From assembly GCA_038745855.1 (NCBI GenBank), contig JBCDLC010000010.1, forward strand, positions 15,156 to 79,155: 64,000 nucleotides of DNA, read 5' to 3'. How positions within the stretch are numbered: position 1 is the first letter of the stretch; each line of letters begins with the position of its first letter. The position numbers and the translations under genes are program-made. This stretch comes from UBA5336 sp038745855. GTDB lineage: Bacteria; Pseudomonadota; Alphaproteobacteria; Caulobacterales; Hyphomonadaceae. This document shows, piece by piece, positions 34,426 through 44,100 of the stretch. Under the pieces are notes generated by a model, which worked only from the letters and a program-made list of their open reading frames with translations, did not search any database and was not told the origin of the DNA.

Positions 34426-35858
34426 GGGGCCAGCCTCCGCGCCACGCCGAGTCCGACGGCCAAAAGTCCCATCAGCCATAAGAGCAGCTTGGCGATTGGC
34501 GAAACCGCATCGCCGATACGGTCGCGCGGGGGTGCGGGTTCAAATTGGAAGGCTGACAGAACCGCCCAATTCTCCGGCGATACTTGGGCTTGCCGGGAGG
34601 CGGCCTCACTGGCGCTTCGGTTGACGTCGTCCGCGTACGAAAGCTCGTCTATGTGCACTTGGTTCAGACCCTGCACGAAATCGTAGCGCACTATTTCAGC
34701 CTCGCGAAGGAAGCGGTGGTGGGTCAATAGATCCACACCCGCCAGAGTACGGGATCCTGTTCCCAAGGCCATGGTTGGGGAGAGCCAACCAAAGGCCGAC
34801 GCACGTCGTGTCTGCTCGGCCTCAGCGGCCATGCGGCGTTCGGCGTACTGATTCATAAGTGTGGTCAGGTCCTGCTCCGACGCTTGGGCAACGACACCGC
34901 GGAAGTTGATGGGGAGTTCCTCAACGCTTGCCACATCGTATTCTGCGAGGAGATTGTTTCGGAGTTCAGCAAAGGCCGGGTCGGCTGCATTATGCCCGTC
35001 ACCCAATTCTCGCATGTCAGCATACATCTGAAAGTCGCTTTCGATCTTGCCGGTCACGGGCAGGGCTGCGCTCGTCGTTGCCACAGCGATGCGCGGGATG
35101 ACGAGCACCCAGGCGAGCCAGATGAAGACCAAAAGCCCGAGCGCCAGACTACGCGTTTTCACCACCGCAGAGACGAGAGCGATCACTGCAGACCAAACAA
35201 GTAGGTAGAGCGCATTGATGCCCACGAGTGCGAGACTTGTCGCAATAGCCTCTCCACCCACAAGCCCAACAAAGGCCAGCACGGCGATCGGTAAGAGAAT
35301 GGCGACGCTCAGGGCCGCAAGCGCCAAGACCTTGCCTACGAAAAGCGTATGTCCTGAAACGCCTTGGGCGAGAAGAGGACTCAGTGTACCCGCCTCTCTC
35401 TCACGAACGAAAACCGCGTGGCCCAGCGCGATCAAAAGAAGCGGCGTGAGCACCTGATACACGAATGCCGGCGACAGCGACGGGAAGCCACCCAGGCTTG
35501 CGCTTGCCCGGATGTCGGCAAACATCGCGGTGTTCTGGCGATGACCTTCCAAAAAGATGGACTGCCCGGTGACAGCATCGACACCCGGATCGATGATCGA
35601 AAGAGGTGGCGGCGTGCGGAAGACATAATGGCCATAGTGGACCATGCGGTGTGGGTGGCGAGCAGGCTGGGCGAGAAAAGTCTCCTCAGCCTGTTGTTGC
35701 TGATGGGTTCGCGCATGGCGTTCCTCGGACATATGCGCCGCAGTAGAGAGGCTAGCGATGGCGAGCAGCGCTGCAATCACACCAAATGCGACTGTCGCAA
35801 CTTTCGAACGTAACCAGAGCTGCCATTCAGCAACAGCAACAGACCAGACCCTACTCAT
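34422..35858 (-). CDS. ABC-2-type permease, DUF3526 domain (first of pair)
   Basis: A 478-residue protein: one N-terminal helix (VATVAFGVIAALLAIASLSTA), a periplasmic loop of about 100 residues, a block of five helices (about 155-275: LLLIALGHAVFVREREAGT and following), the DUF3526 soluble region (about 280-440) and a last helix (LLLWLMGLLAVGLGVA). Its ATG overlaps the ATPase stop by 4 bases (ATGA) and its stop overlaps the next gene, so the three genes are translationally chained. Family members are NosY-like exporters or are linked to metal/siderophore functions. Confidence 0.88.
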   Translation of the reverse strand: MSRVWSVAVAEWQLWLRSKVATVAFGVIAALLAIASLSTAAHMSEERHARTHQQQQAEETFLAQPARHPHRMVHYGHYVFRTPPPLSIIDPGVDAVTGQSIFLEGHRQNTAMFADIRASASLGGFPSLSPAFVYQVLTPLLLIALGHAVFVREREAGTLSPLLAQGVSGHTLFVGKVLALAALSVAILLPIAVLAFVGLVGGEAIATSLALVGINALYLLVWSAVIALVSAVVKTRSLALGLLVFIWLAWVLVIPRIAVATTSAALPVTGKIESDFQMYADMRELGDGHNAADPAFAELRNNLLAEYDVASVEELPINFRGVVAQASEQDLTTLMNQYAERRMAAEAEQTRRASAFGWLSPTMALGTGSRTLAGVDLLTHHRFLREAEIVRYDFVQGLNQVHIDELSYADDVNRSASEAASRQAQVSPENWAVLSAFQFEPAPPRDRIGDAVSPIAKLLLWLMGLLAVGLGVARRLAP

Positions 35859-36574
35859 GCAGCTGTCCGATCGGCAAAGGCGGCATGAACAGCATCGGTA
35901 TCAATCCGCCCCGCTTCTGGCCTGTCAAAGGTCCCAACAAGCTCGCCCTTCCTCAACAGGCCAATGCGATCGGCGACCTGACAGGCACCGTAAACGTCAT
36001 GGGTCACCATCAATATCGTCCGTCCCTCATCGGCCAGCGACCTGACCAGGCCATTGAACTCATCAATGGCAAGGGGGTCCAGACCCGACGTCGGCTCATC
36101 GAGAAGCAATATTGGCGTGTCACGGAGCAACGCGAGGGCGATCGCCACTTTCTGTCGCATACCTTTCGAAAAGGTGGCCAGTCGCTTGTCCCTTGCGTCG
36201 GCTTGAAGAGAAACCCGGTCGAGCGCTGCGTCGATCTCTGCATCACTGGCTTTCACCTTCGCCAGCGACAGGAAGTAGCTAAGGTTTTCGCGGGCATTGA
36301 GGTGCTCGTAGAGCGTCGCGGCCTCGGGGAGATAGGCGGCCGATTGGCGTGCAGCATTCAAATTTCTCTGGACATCGGCCCCCCGCACTTCCGCCGTCCC
36401 AGCGCTAGGTGACAGGAAGCCGAGGAACGTGAGCAGTGTGGTCGACTTGCCAGCACCATTGCCGCCGAGAAGCGCAAACACCTCACCTGCCGCCACACTA
36501 AAAGAGACATCGTTCAGCGCTGTCTGCCCCGAACGTTTCACTGTCAAAGACCGCGCCTCCAAAACCGAACTCAA
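35855..36574 (-). CDS. ABC transporter ATP-binding protein
   Basis: A 239-residue NosF/CcmA-type ATPase with Walker A GGNGAGKST (37-45), a Q-loop near YLPEAATLYEHL, the signature FSKGMRQKVAIALALL, Walker B with ILLLDEPTSGLDP and the H-loop LMVTHD. It energises the two DUF3526 permeases downstream. Its ATG lies 178 bases from the divergent TonB-dependent receptor gene, so a shared iron-related control is plausible. Confidence 0.95.
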   Translation of the reverse strand: MSSVLEARSLTVKRSGQTALNDVSFSVAAGEVFALLGGNGAGKSTTLLTFLGFLSPSAGTAEVRGADVQRNLNAARQSAAYLPEAATLYEHLNARENLSYFLSLAKVKASDAEIDAALDRVSLQADARDKRLATFSKGMRQKVAIALALLRDTPILLLDEPTSGLDPLAIDEFNGLVRSLADEGRTILMVTHDVYGACQVADRIGLLRKGELVGTFDRPEAGRIDTDAVHAAFADRTAA

Positions 36575-36688
36575 TTTTCAACCCTCACAAAGGCAAGCCG
36601 CATTGGCTGCAAATTCGCTAGACTGTGGCCGTATGAACTCACCTTTTCAACAAGTCCTCAAGAACACCGCACCTGCAATTGCTGAACG

Positions 36689-36701
36689 TGATATTATAAC
36701 A
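36689..36701. promoter_or_regulatory. AT-rich quasi-palindrome before the TonB receptor gene
   Basis: TGATATTATAACA matches its own complement at 10 of 13 bases, in an otherwise GC-rich region, 51 bases upstream of the receptor ATG. It could be an iron-responsive operator or simply the -10 region; neither is proven. Confidence 0.25.
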
Positions 36702-36752
36702 TAAAACCAGCGGGGGAAGACGTCGCGTATAGCAAAATCAGCGGAGTGGGAA

Positions 36753-38945
36753 ATGGGTAAATTGAATGGTGTTCTTGCGGCAGGCCTCACTGCAACTGTA
36801 GGTGCAATTGTGTTCGGCGGTGCTCCAGCGGTGGCACAAGATGTCGACGCAGAACGGGTCGAACAAACCATATTTGTTGTCGGCGATCGCCGTGCGTACC
36901 GGGGGAATTTTGACGTGCTGGAAACGCCTGCAGCGGACCAGACTATCGACATTGAGCTGCTTGCTGACACCGGGGCGCTTAATCTGAACGACGCCCTTGA
37001 TCTCTCGGCATCGGTAGCCCGCCAGAACAATTTCGGTGGCCTTTGGAACGCCTTCTCCATTCGTGGTTTCTCTGGCGACATCAACCTGCCGAGCGGCTTT
37101 CTCGTGAACGGATTTAACGCCGGGCGTGGCTTTGGTGGCCCGCGAGACCTGGTGGGTATCGAGTCCGTCGAGGTGCTCAAGGGTCCCCGCTCGGCATTAT
37201 TCGGTCGCGGCGAACCTGGCGGCACTGTCAACCTCGTCACCAAGCGGCCCAATTTCGAAACCGGCGGGTATGTTCGCGGCACGATTGGAAGTTGGAACCA
37301 GGTCCGGGTCGAGGGCGACTTCCAGAGTGTTGCGGATGCTAATGAGACATTCGGTTTCCGCCTTGTCGGCTTTTACGAGGACGCGGAGAGCTTCCGAGAG
37401 GGTGCGGAGACTGAGAAGCTAGGCTTTTATCCTTCTGCGTCGTGGAACATTACCGACGCCACCAACCTGACCTATGAATTGGAGTACTCGACCCAGGACA
37501 TTCCCTTTGATCGGGGCGTGGTATTCTCAGAGGATTTCGGCTTTTCTCCTCGCAGGGTCTTCACCGGCGAGAACGTGCCGATCGAAACCGAAGTGGTCGG
37601 CCACCAATTCGAACTGCAACATCTCTTCAACGAAAACTGGAGCTTTCTTGGCGGTCTCGGCTATCGCGAAACCAGTCTCCAAGGCGACGCCTTCGAAAAC
37701 TCATTCAGCCAGACCTTCCTCCAAGACGGGCGGACGATTTCGCGCTTCTTCCGCTCCCGTGATTTTGAATCAGATTACCTTGTTATCCGGGGGGAATTCG
37801 CCGGCGAGTTCAATACAGGTGTGCTGCGTCACCGCCTCATCGTTGGCGCCGACTACGACGAGTTCGACAACACACTTGTGATTGATCGCTTCCGCTCGAG
37901 CTTTCCGGCAGACGGTGATCTTGCGAACCCAACACCGCAACAGATTGCCGACAATCTCTTACTCGACACGCTTAACCCCGTATACGGCATCAACTTAAAT
38001 CCTGAGGCTGGCCCGAACACGAACCGGAACGAACTGCTCAGCGGTTACGGCATCTATATTCAGGACCAAATTGACCTTACTGATCAGCTCCAGATCCGGA
38101 TTGGCCTCCGTTTCGATGATTTCGAGCAGGATCTTACAAACCGCCTTGCCGACCCAATTTCAACCATCACCTCTGCAGATGATCGGGTCTCTCCCCAATT
38201 CGGGGTGGTTTACAGAGTCAATGACGGGCTCAGCCTCTATGCCTCGTATGGTGAGGGTTACCGGCAACAGACGGGCCAGGATTTCCAGGGCAACCAGTTT
38301 AATCCCAACATAACCGAGTCAGCCGAAGTTGGTTTCAAGGCAGATTTGGCAGAGTTCTCGAATTCGATCGATGGCAGCGTTGGGGCCACCGTTTTCCAGG
38401 TCGAGCAGAGTAATTTCCTCGTCAACGATGACCGGCCCGAGGCGACAGCTGTAGGCTTTTTCTCCATCCCCGCGGGCAAGGCAGAAAGCACCGGGCTCGA
38501 ATTGGACGCCAACCTAGACTTCGACAGTGGTTTCAGCCTTTGGGCGTCCTACGCCTATACCGATGCGGAATTCCTCAACAGCTTCGCAGACGCCGATGGG
38601 TTCGGCTTTACCATCAATCCGGGCGACCCACTCATCAACACCCCTGAGCACCAGTTCAACGTCCAGGCCGCCAAGGATTTCTCCCTGGGTGCGATGCCCG
38701 TACGGTTAGGCGGCGGCGTCTTGTTTGTCGGCGAGCGTAATGGCTTTGTGGGATCAGATTTCACCCTTCCCGACTACACCACCGTCAGGTTGTTCGGTGA
38801 AATCGAGCCAATCGAAAGCATTTCCGTGCGACTAGACGTAGACAACCTTTTCGACGAGACCTTCTACACGAATTCCTTCGCTGATGTCTGGGTTGAGCCA
38901 GGCGCGCCACAGCGCTTCCGTTTGACGGTAGCCTACGTGTTCTGA
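36753..38945 (+). CDS. TonB-dependent siderophore receptor
   Basis: A 730-residue outer-membrane receptor with a signal peptide (GVLAAGLTATVGAIVFGGAPAVAQ). A plug domain covers about residues 50-160 (LNLNDALDLSASVARQN, SIRGFSGDINLPSGFLVNGFN, VEVLKGPRSALFGRGEPGGTVNLVTKRP), followed by a 22-strand barrel that ends in the aromatic tail FRLTVAYVF. It imports ferric siderophores with energy from TonB-ExbB-ExbD. GGAG lies 7 bases before the ATG. Divergent from the DUF3526 ABC exporter, a pairing seen elsewhere with siderophore receptors; the ligand is not readable. Confidence 0.93.
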   Translation: MGKLNGVLAAGLTATVGAIVFGGAPAVAQDVDAERVEQTIFVVGDRRAYRGNFDVLETPAADQTIDIELLADTGALNLNDALDLSASVARQNNFGGLWNAFSIRGFSGDINLPSGFLVNGFNAGRGFGGPRDLVGIESVEVLKGPRSALFGRGEPGGTVNLVTKRPNFETGGYVRGTIGSWNQVRVEGDFQSVADANETFGFRLVGFYEDAESFREGAETEKLGFYPSASWNITDATNLTYELEYSTQDIPFDRGVVFSEDFGFSPRRVFTGENVPIETEVVGHQFELQHLFNENWSFLGGLGYRETSLQGDAFENSFSQTFLQDGRTISRFFRSRDFESDYLVIRGEFAGEFNTGVLRHRLIVGADYDEFDNTLVIDRFRSSFPADGDLANPTPQQIADNLLLDTLNPVYGINLNPEAGPNTNRNELLSGYGIYIQDQIDLTDQLQIRIGLRFDDFEQDLTNRLADPISTITSADDRVSPQFGVVYRVNDGLSLYASYGEGYRQQTGQDFQGNQFNPNITESAEVGFKADLAEFSNSIDGSVGATVFQVEQSNFLVNDDRPEATAVGFFSIPAGKAESTGLELDANLDFDSGFSLWASYAYTDAEFLNSFADADGFGFTINPGDPLINTPEHQFNVQAAKDFSLGAMPVRLGGGVLFVGERNGFVGSDFTLPDYTTVRLFGEIEPIESISVRLDVDNLFDETFYTNSFADVWVEPGAPQRFRLTVAYVF

Positions 38946-38960
38946 AAAGCTTCTGCTTAA

Positions 38961-39095
38961 GGCCCGTCGCCTTAGACGGGTCTCAAGACAAACCCGTATA
39001 GCCTCGACTTCTTGCGGCTTGAGAGGCGCTTTCTTGCCACCCAGCTTGCTACGGTTTCACGGAAACCATTTCCCGGTTGCTGCGTCGAATGGCAT
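38961..39095 (-). pseudogene. Remnant of a tyrosine-recombinase gene (N-terminal scrap)
   Basis: Reading minus-strand from an ATG at 39095 gives MPFDAATGKWFP, a TGA stop at 39057-39059, then NRSKLGGKKAPLKPQEVEAIR followed by loss of similarity. The piece LGGKKAPLKPQEV-x-AIR is the recognisable N-terminus of a short tyrosine-recombinase family. Only about 45 codons survive. The rest of 38946-39368 holds no gene I can support. Confidence 0.55.
38963..38980 (+). terminator. Weak hairpin after the TonB receptor gene
   Basis: CCCGTC/GACGGG stem with a 6-base loop, 17 bases after the stop; no T-run follows, so termination strength is doubtful. Confidence 0.4.
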
Positions 39096-39368
39096 GAAGT
39101 CGTCCGTCGATTGCCAGTCGGTCACACGTCGATGCAGCTGCCAGGCCAGATTGCTTGCGTATCCTTCTGCGCCCAAGGCAGGCAATACGAATATTCGATG
39201 CCGTTGGGCATTTTAAGGCCCTTGCCCTGACCATCACCAATAGCAGAAATAGTTTCTAACCCGTCGTTAGCCGTAATGACAACGAACGGCAGGGTTTAGC
39301 GGTTTCTTACCGTTCGCTTGATTCATAGCTGGGCTGGGATAATGGGGCTGGACCCGTATCTTCTGAAA

Positions 39369-39971
39369 TCAATCTCGTAAATCCAGAGTTTTTTTCAGAC
39401 CGCCTGCAGAAAGTAGCAAATTAATCGTCTCGTGACCGTTCAATTGAGTGCCCCAATGTGACTTGGAAGTCTTAAAAAGTGAAACAGTGGTCGCCGTGAT
39501 CATATGTGCGAAAGCCGGCGCTTCATCGACTTCTATTGAGAATACGCCTCGTTGGACATCGTGTTTGACATCTCCAAGCACGCGTTCCAACACCGCTTCG
39601 AATCTCTTGAAATCAGAAAATACCAGCTCATGGATGACGTTACCTAAGGCGGGTGTGCGCTCGGTTTCTGCAAAAACAAAGTCGATACGGGATTTTAACA
39701 AACTGTGGTGTTTTTCGATGTCGCCAATGTTACTTCCGCGACCGAAATCATCCAAAATCCTTTTGGAGAGCGCCGATATCAGATCATCCAGATCCTTAAA
39801 GTGGGTGTAGAACGAACTGCGCTTCAGGCCTGTTGCGCCGCAGACTTGTGCAACGGTCACTCCGTGAATTCCACGCTCTGCGATAAGCGTAAACGCCGCA
39901 TCGAGAAGAGAGGCACGCGTATTCGCTCCCTTGCGCGAGAGGGCAACAGATGGAGGACCTTGATGCTTCAT
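39369..39971 (-). CDS. TetR-family regulator of the RND efflux operon
   Basis: A 200-residue regulator with an N-terminal helix-turn-helix (RASLLDAAFTLIAERGIHGVTVAQVCGATGLKRSSFYTHFKD) and a ligand-binding C-terminal domain. ATG 39971 (MKHQGPPSV) is preferred; the frame is open to 40055, but that would run into the operator region. Divergent from the RND operon, with a 23-base perfect palindrome between, so it is probably its repressor, with autoregulation. The effector is unknown. Confidence 0.9.
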   Translation of the reverse strand: MKHQGPPSVALSRKGANTRASLLDAAFTLIAERGIHGVTVAQVCGATGLKRSSFYTHFKDLDDLISALSKRILDDFGRGSNIGDIEKHHSLLKSRIDFVFAETERTPALGNVIHELVFSDFKRFEAVLERVLGDVKHDVQRGVFSIEVDEAPAFAHMITATTVSLFKTSKSHWGTQLNGHETINLLLSAGGLKKTLDLRD

Positions 39972-40037
39972 TGCCCTACCCGAAGCGCTTTTTGATTCCC
40001 GAAATGACTTCCACGACCATGACAATAGACCATGGAG

Positions 40038-40068
40038 TTGACAATTGCTCCTCACAGGCGATTGTCAA
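40038..40068. promoter_or_regulatory. Inverted repeat with -35-like TTGACA upstream of the RND operon
   Basis: TTGACAAT and ATTGTCAA are perfect 8-base arms 15 bases apart. The left arm contains TTGACA, a consensus -35 hexamer; the matching -10 at 17-base spacing (ATTGTC) is poor. It may be a promoter, a second operator, or both. Confidence 0.4.
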
Positions 40069-40089
40069 AACCGACGCAGCGTCGGTTTT
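40067..40089. promoter_or_regulatory. TetR-type operator of the RND operon
   Basis: Perfect 23-base palindrome with arms AAAACCGACGC and GCGTCGGTTTT around one central A, 39 bases before the adaptor ATG and just downstream of the -35-like site; well placed for repression. Confidence 0.75.
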
Positions 40090-40128
40090 CCGCGAAGCAC
40101 AACACGTCGATGGATCGGGGGGAGTTCA

Positions 40129-41184
40129 ATGCGGATGTCGGTCACTGTCGGCGCTGGATGGCTGCTGCTAGCGGCGTGTGGTGGAACAGCCGAAGTCGAG
40201 CGCGAACCGGTGGTGAGGCCAGCCAAGCTGATCAACGTTTCTGACACCGACCGCGAACGCCAGATCAGGCTGCCCGCAATCGTAGGCGCTGCTGACAACT
40301 CCATCCTCACCTTCCAGGTCGGTGGCCTGCTCCAGGAGTTGGAGATCAGCGAAGGATTGGAGGTGACGCAGGGACAGGTGCTCGCCAGGCTCGACCAACG
40401 CGACTATCGCAACAATGTGGCAAGTGCCCAGGCGACTTTTGACAATGCGCTCGCCGAGTACCAACGCGCCGAGAGGCTCATTGCCGAAAACGCTATAGCG
40501 CGGAGCGTCTTTGAACAGCGGCGCAGCCAGAGGGATGTGGCCCAGGCGTCGCTGGACAGCGCCCTTAAGCAGCTGGACGACACAATCATCCGGGCACCCT
40601 TCTCTGGCCTTGTCGCCGACATTCATGTGGAGTCATTTGAAAATATTTCCCCGTCCCAGCCCGTTCTGACCCTGCAAAGCGCTGGCGACGCCGAGGCCGT
40701 CGTGCAGGTGCCAGCTTCCCTCGTCATCAACATCGAGCAGCTGGAGCCCATCGACCAGTTCCTTGAGCTGGATGCCGCTCCAGGTGTTCGGCTCGAGGCA
40801 AACTTTGTGGAATCTGCGTCAGTGGCCGACGCCACCACCCAGACCTTTGAAGCCCGATTTGCGTTCACCCCGCCGCCTGAACTCGTGATCCTCCCGGGCA
40901 TGACGGGAATCCTGTCGGGGCGTTTCCGGTCGAGTATGGGCTCGACGTTGGAGACTGGGGGCGTACCAGTTCCAATCAGCGCGATCCTTTCCGAGGCTGG
41001 CGATACCTATGTTTGGGTGGTGGACATGGACACCATGACGGTGTCTCGCCGGGACGTGGATGTGGCCCCAGGCATTGATGAAAGTGTCTGGATAAGAGAA
41101 GGGCTGGAGCCCGGCGAAGTGATCGTCGGCGCGGGAGGCGCTTACCTGACCGAGGGTGCAGAAATCCGCGCTTACGAGAATTAG
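40129..41184 (+). CDS. RND efflux periplasmic adaptor (membrane fusion) lipoprotein
   Basis: A 351-residue membrane fusion protein with a lipoprotein signal (VGAGWLLLAACGG, lipobox LAAC), a lipoyl/beta-barrel region starting LTFQVGGLLQELEISEGLEVTQGQVLARLD, an alpha-hairpin with ATFDNALAEYQRAERLIAENAIARSVFEQR, then TIIRAPFSGLVADIHVESFENISPSQPVLTL. It links the inner-membrane pump to the outer-membrane channel. ATG 40129 has GGGGGGAG 4 bases upstream; the frame is open back to 40045 across the operator. The pump gene starts 11 bases after its stop. Confidence 0.93.
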   Translation: MRMSVTVGAGWLLLAACGGTAEVEREPVVRPAKLINVSDTDRERQIRLPAIVGAADNSILTFQVGGLLQELEISEGLEVTQGQVLARLDQRDYRNNVASAQATFDNALAEYQRAERLIAENAIARSVFEQRRSQRDVAQASLDSALKQLDDTIIRAPFSGLVADIHVESFENISPSQPVLTLQSAGDAEAVVQVPASLVINIEQLEPIDQFLELDAAPGVRLEANFVESASVADATTQTFEARFAFTPPPELVILPGMTGILSGRFRSSMGSTLETGGVPVPISAILSEAGDTYVWVVDMDTMTVSRRDVDVAPGIDESVWIREGLEPGEVIVGAGGAYLTEGAEIRAYEN

Positions 41185-41195
41185 GGGGGCACGCC

Positions 41196-44100
41196 ATGAA
41201 CCCCGCTGTCTACGCCATCAAGAACCGCCTCATCAGCTGGATGGTTGTGATCCTGTCCATCGCCGCAGGAAGCCTCGCCTATCAGAATATGCCGCGCTTC
41301 GAGGATCCTGAATTCCTCATCCGCGTGGCCCAGGTCATCACCGAATATCCCGGCGCAACACCGGCCGAGGTGGCCAATGAGGTCAGCGACAAGATCGAGA
41401 CCGAACTCCAGGGCATGCAGGAGGTCGATGAGATCCGGTCCACCAACTCCGATGGCTTGTCGATCATCAGTGTTGATATCAAACACGAATTTTCCGGCTC
41501 GCCGTCCGAGCTTCAGGCTGTTTATTCCAAGCTCCGCAACCGCGTGAGAGACGCCCAGTCCAAGTTGCCACCCGGTGCCGGTGCTCCGGTCGTGAATGAT
41601 GATTATGGCGATGTGTTCGGTCTCTATTACCTCGTCACTGGACCGGGGTTCACGATAACAGAGTTGGAGGATTACGCCGAGGCTCTTCGAACCGACCTGC
41701 TCACTGTCGATGGAGTCGCAAAGGTCGAGCTCAGCGGCGCCCAGACTGAAGCCATCTATGTGGAGATCGCCCGGGATCGAACCGCGGCGCTTGGCGTCTC
41801 AATCTCCAACATCTTTGGCGACCTGGCCGAGCAAAACTCTGTCACCTCATCCGGCAAGGTGCTACTCGACGGTCAGCGCATTGTGATCCGCCCGACGGGC
41901 AACATCGATTCCGTTGCCGCCATCGAGAACACTGTGGTCAGCACGGCTGATAGCGGCGACCTGATCTACCTGCGCGACGTGGCCACGGTGAGCCGGGGCT
42001 ATGTGGAACCGGCCTTCAATTTCGTTCGATATGACGGGGAGCCGGCCATTGGCCTTGGCATCTCGAACGTCACCGGAGCGAATGCAGGCAAGATCGGCGA
42101 CGCCATCCGCGACAAGATCGAGGAAACGATCGGCGAGCGTCCCATAGGCATCGAAGTTAATGAGTTTTATCATCAGGGCGATGCGGTGAACGAGTCCGTC
42201 ACCAGCTTTGCCTGGAACGTCGTGGCCGCTCTCGCCATTGTGCTTGTCACGCTGCTGATTTTCATGGGTCTTCGTTCGGCGATCATCATCGGCGCCGTGC
42301 TGCTCGTGACAATCGCCGCGACGCTGGCGGTGATGAATCTGACCGGCATTCCCCTGCACCGCATATCCCTCGGCGCCCTGATCATTGCTCTCGGCATGCT
42401 GGTGGACAACGCGATTGTGGTCACCGAAGGGATCCTCGTGGGCGTCCAGCAGGGCCGCAGGAAAATCGATGTGGCGCGCGACATCGTCGACAAGACGAAA
42501 TGGGCCCTGCTCGGCGGAACGATCATCGGCATCGTGGCCTTCGCGCCCATCGGTTTCGCACCGGGGGATACGGGAGAGTACGCGGGCCACCTATTCTGGG
42601 TGGTCCTGATCTCGCTCCTGTTCAGCTGGATCTTCGCGATCACGCTTGCACCCATGTTTGCCGACCTCCTGTTCAAGGAGGCCAAGGACGGTGAGAGCCA
42701 ATCGGGCGGCGAAGGGCGTATGACGCGTCTTTACAAGGGTTTCATGCGCGGTGTGCTGCAGTTGAGGTGGCTCGCGATCGCCGCTTCAGTCGTCATCTTC
42801 TGTGCAGCAATCTACGGGTTCCAGTTCGTGAACATGGGCTTCTTCCCGTCCTCCACAACACCGCAGATCGCAGTCGACTACTGGCTACCCGAAGGCGCAG
42901 CGATTGAGACCACGGCCGCAGATATCCGTGAGATCGAAAACCACATTCTGGGGCTCGAGGGCATAGGTCGGGTCCACTCGGTCACCGGCTCCGGCGGCCT
43001 GCGTTACATGCTGATCTACCAACCTGACGATCCGAACGGCGCGTTTGGGCAGATCCTCGTCCGCGTCAACGAATTGGAGCGGATCGACACCTTACTTCCC
43101 GAACTTCAGTCCTATCTAAACCAGCAGTTTCCAGCCGCCCAGTCCAAGGTCTGGCGGTTCCAGCTCGGCCCCAGCCAGGGCTCCAAGATCGAAGCGGTCT
43201 TCCAGGGTCCTGACCCAAGGGAATTGCGACGTCTGGCAAATGAGGCCTTGAAGCTGCTCTACGCTGATGCGGACACCACAGGTGTGAAGACCGACTGGCG
43301 GCAGGAAATTCCAGTCATCGCCCCGAAATACGATGCCGAGCGTGGCCGACGGGTTGGTGTGTCGCTGGAAGACTTGAGCAGCGCCCTGCAATCGGTCTTC
43401 TCGGGCACAACAATCGGCGTCTACCGCGAGGGCGATGACCTCATTCCCATCATCTCCCGGGCCCCGGAAAGCGAACGGGTCGACATCTCCTCCGGCGCAG
43501 GTATCCAGGTGCTCAGCAGTCGAACTGGCAGAACGGTACCGGTTTCCGAAGTACTACAAGACCCGGACATTATCTGGCGAGACGGGCAATTGAGGCGCGA
43601 AGACCGGGTCTGGACGATCAAGGCCCAGGCTGACCCTATCTCCGGCGTTCTCGCATCATCGGTGATGGCACGTGTCCAGCCGCAAATCGAAGCCATCGAC
43701 CTGCCGGAGGGCTACAGCCTGCGCTGGGATGGGGAGATCGGCGCCAGCACCGAAGCCAATGAACAACTCGCCGGAACCTTCCCCGTGGCCATTCTGGCCA
43801 TCGTTCTCGTGCTCATCTTCCTGTTCAACGGATTTCGCCAGCCCCTGGCGATCTGGACCATCGTCCCGCTTGCCGTGGTCGGTGTGGCGATCGGTTTGCT
43901 CGCCACCAATACGACGCTCGAATTCATGGCCATTCTAGGAATTCTCTCCCTCGTGGGCCTGCTGATCAAGAACGCCATCGTCCTCGTCGATCAGATGGAT
44001 CTGGAGATCAAGGAGGGCAAACCACGCTTCGATGCCGTGGTGGATTCCGCTGCAAGCCGGGTGCGTCCGGTCATGATGGGCGCTTTGACGACTGTGCTCG

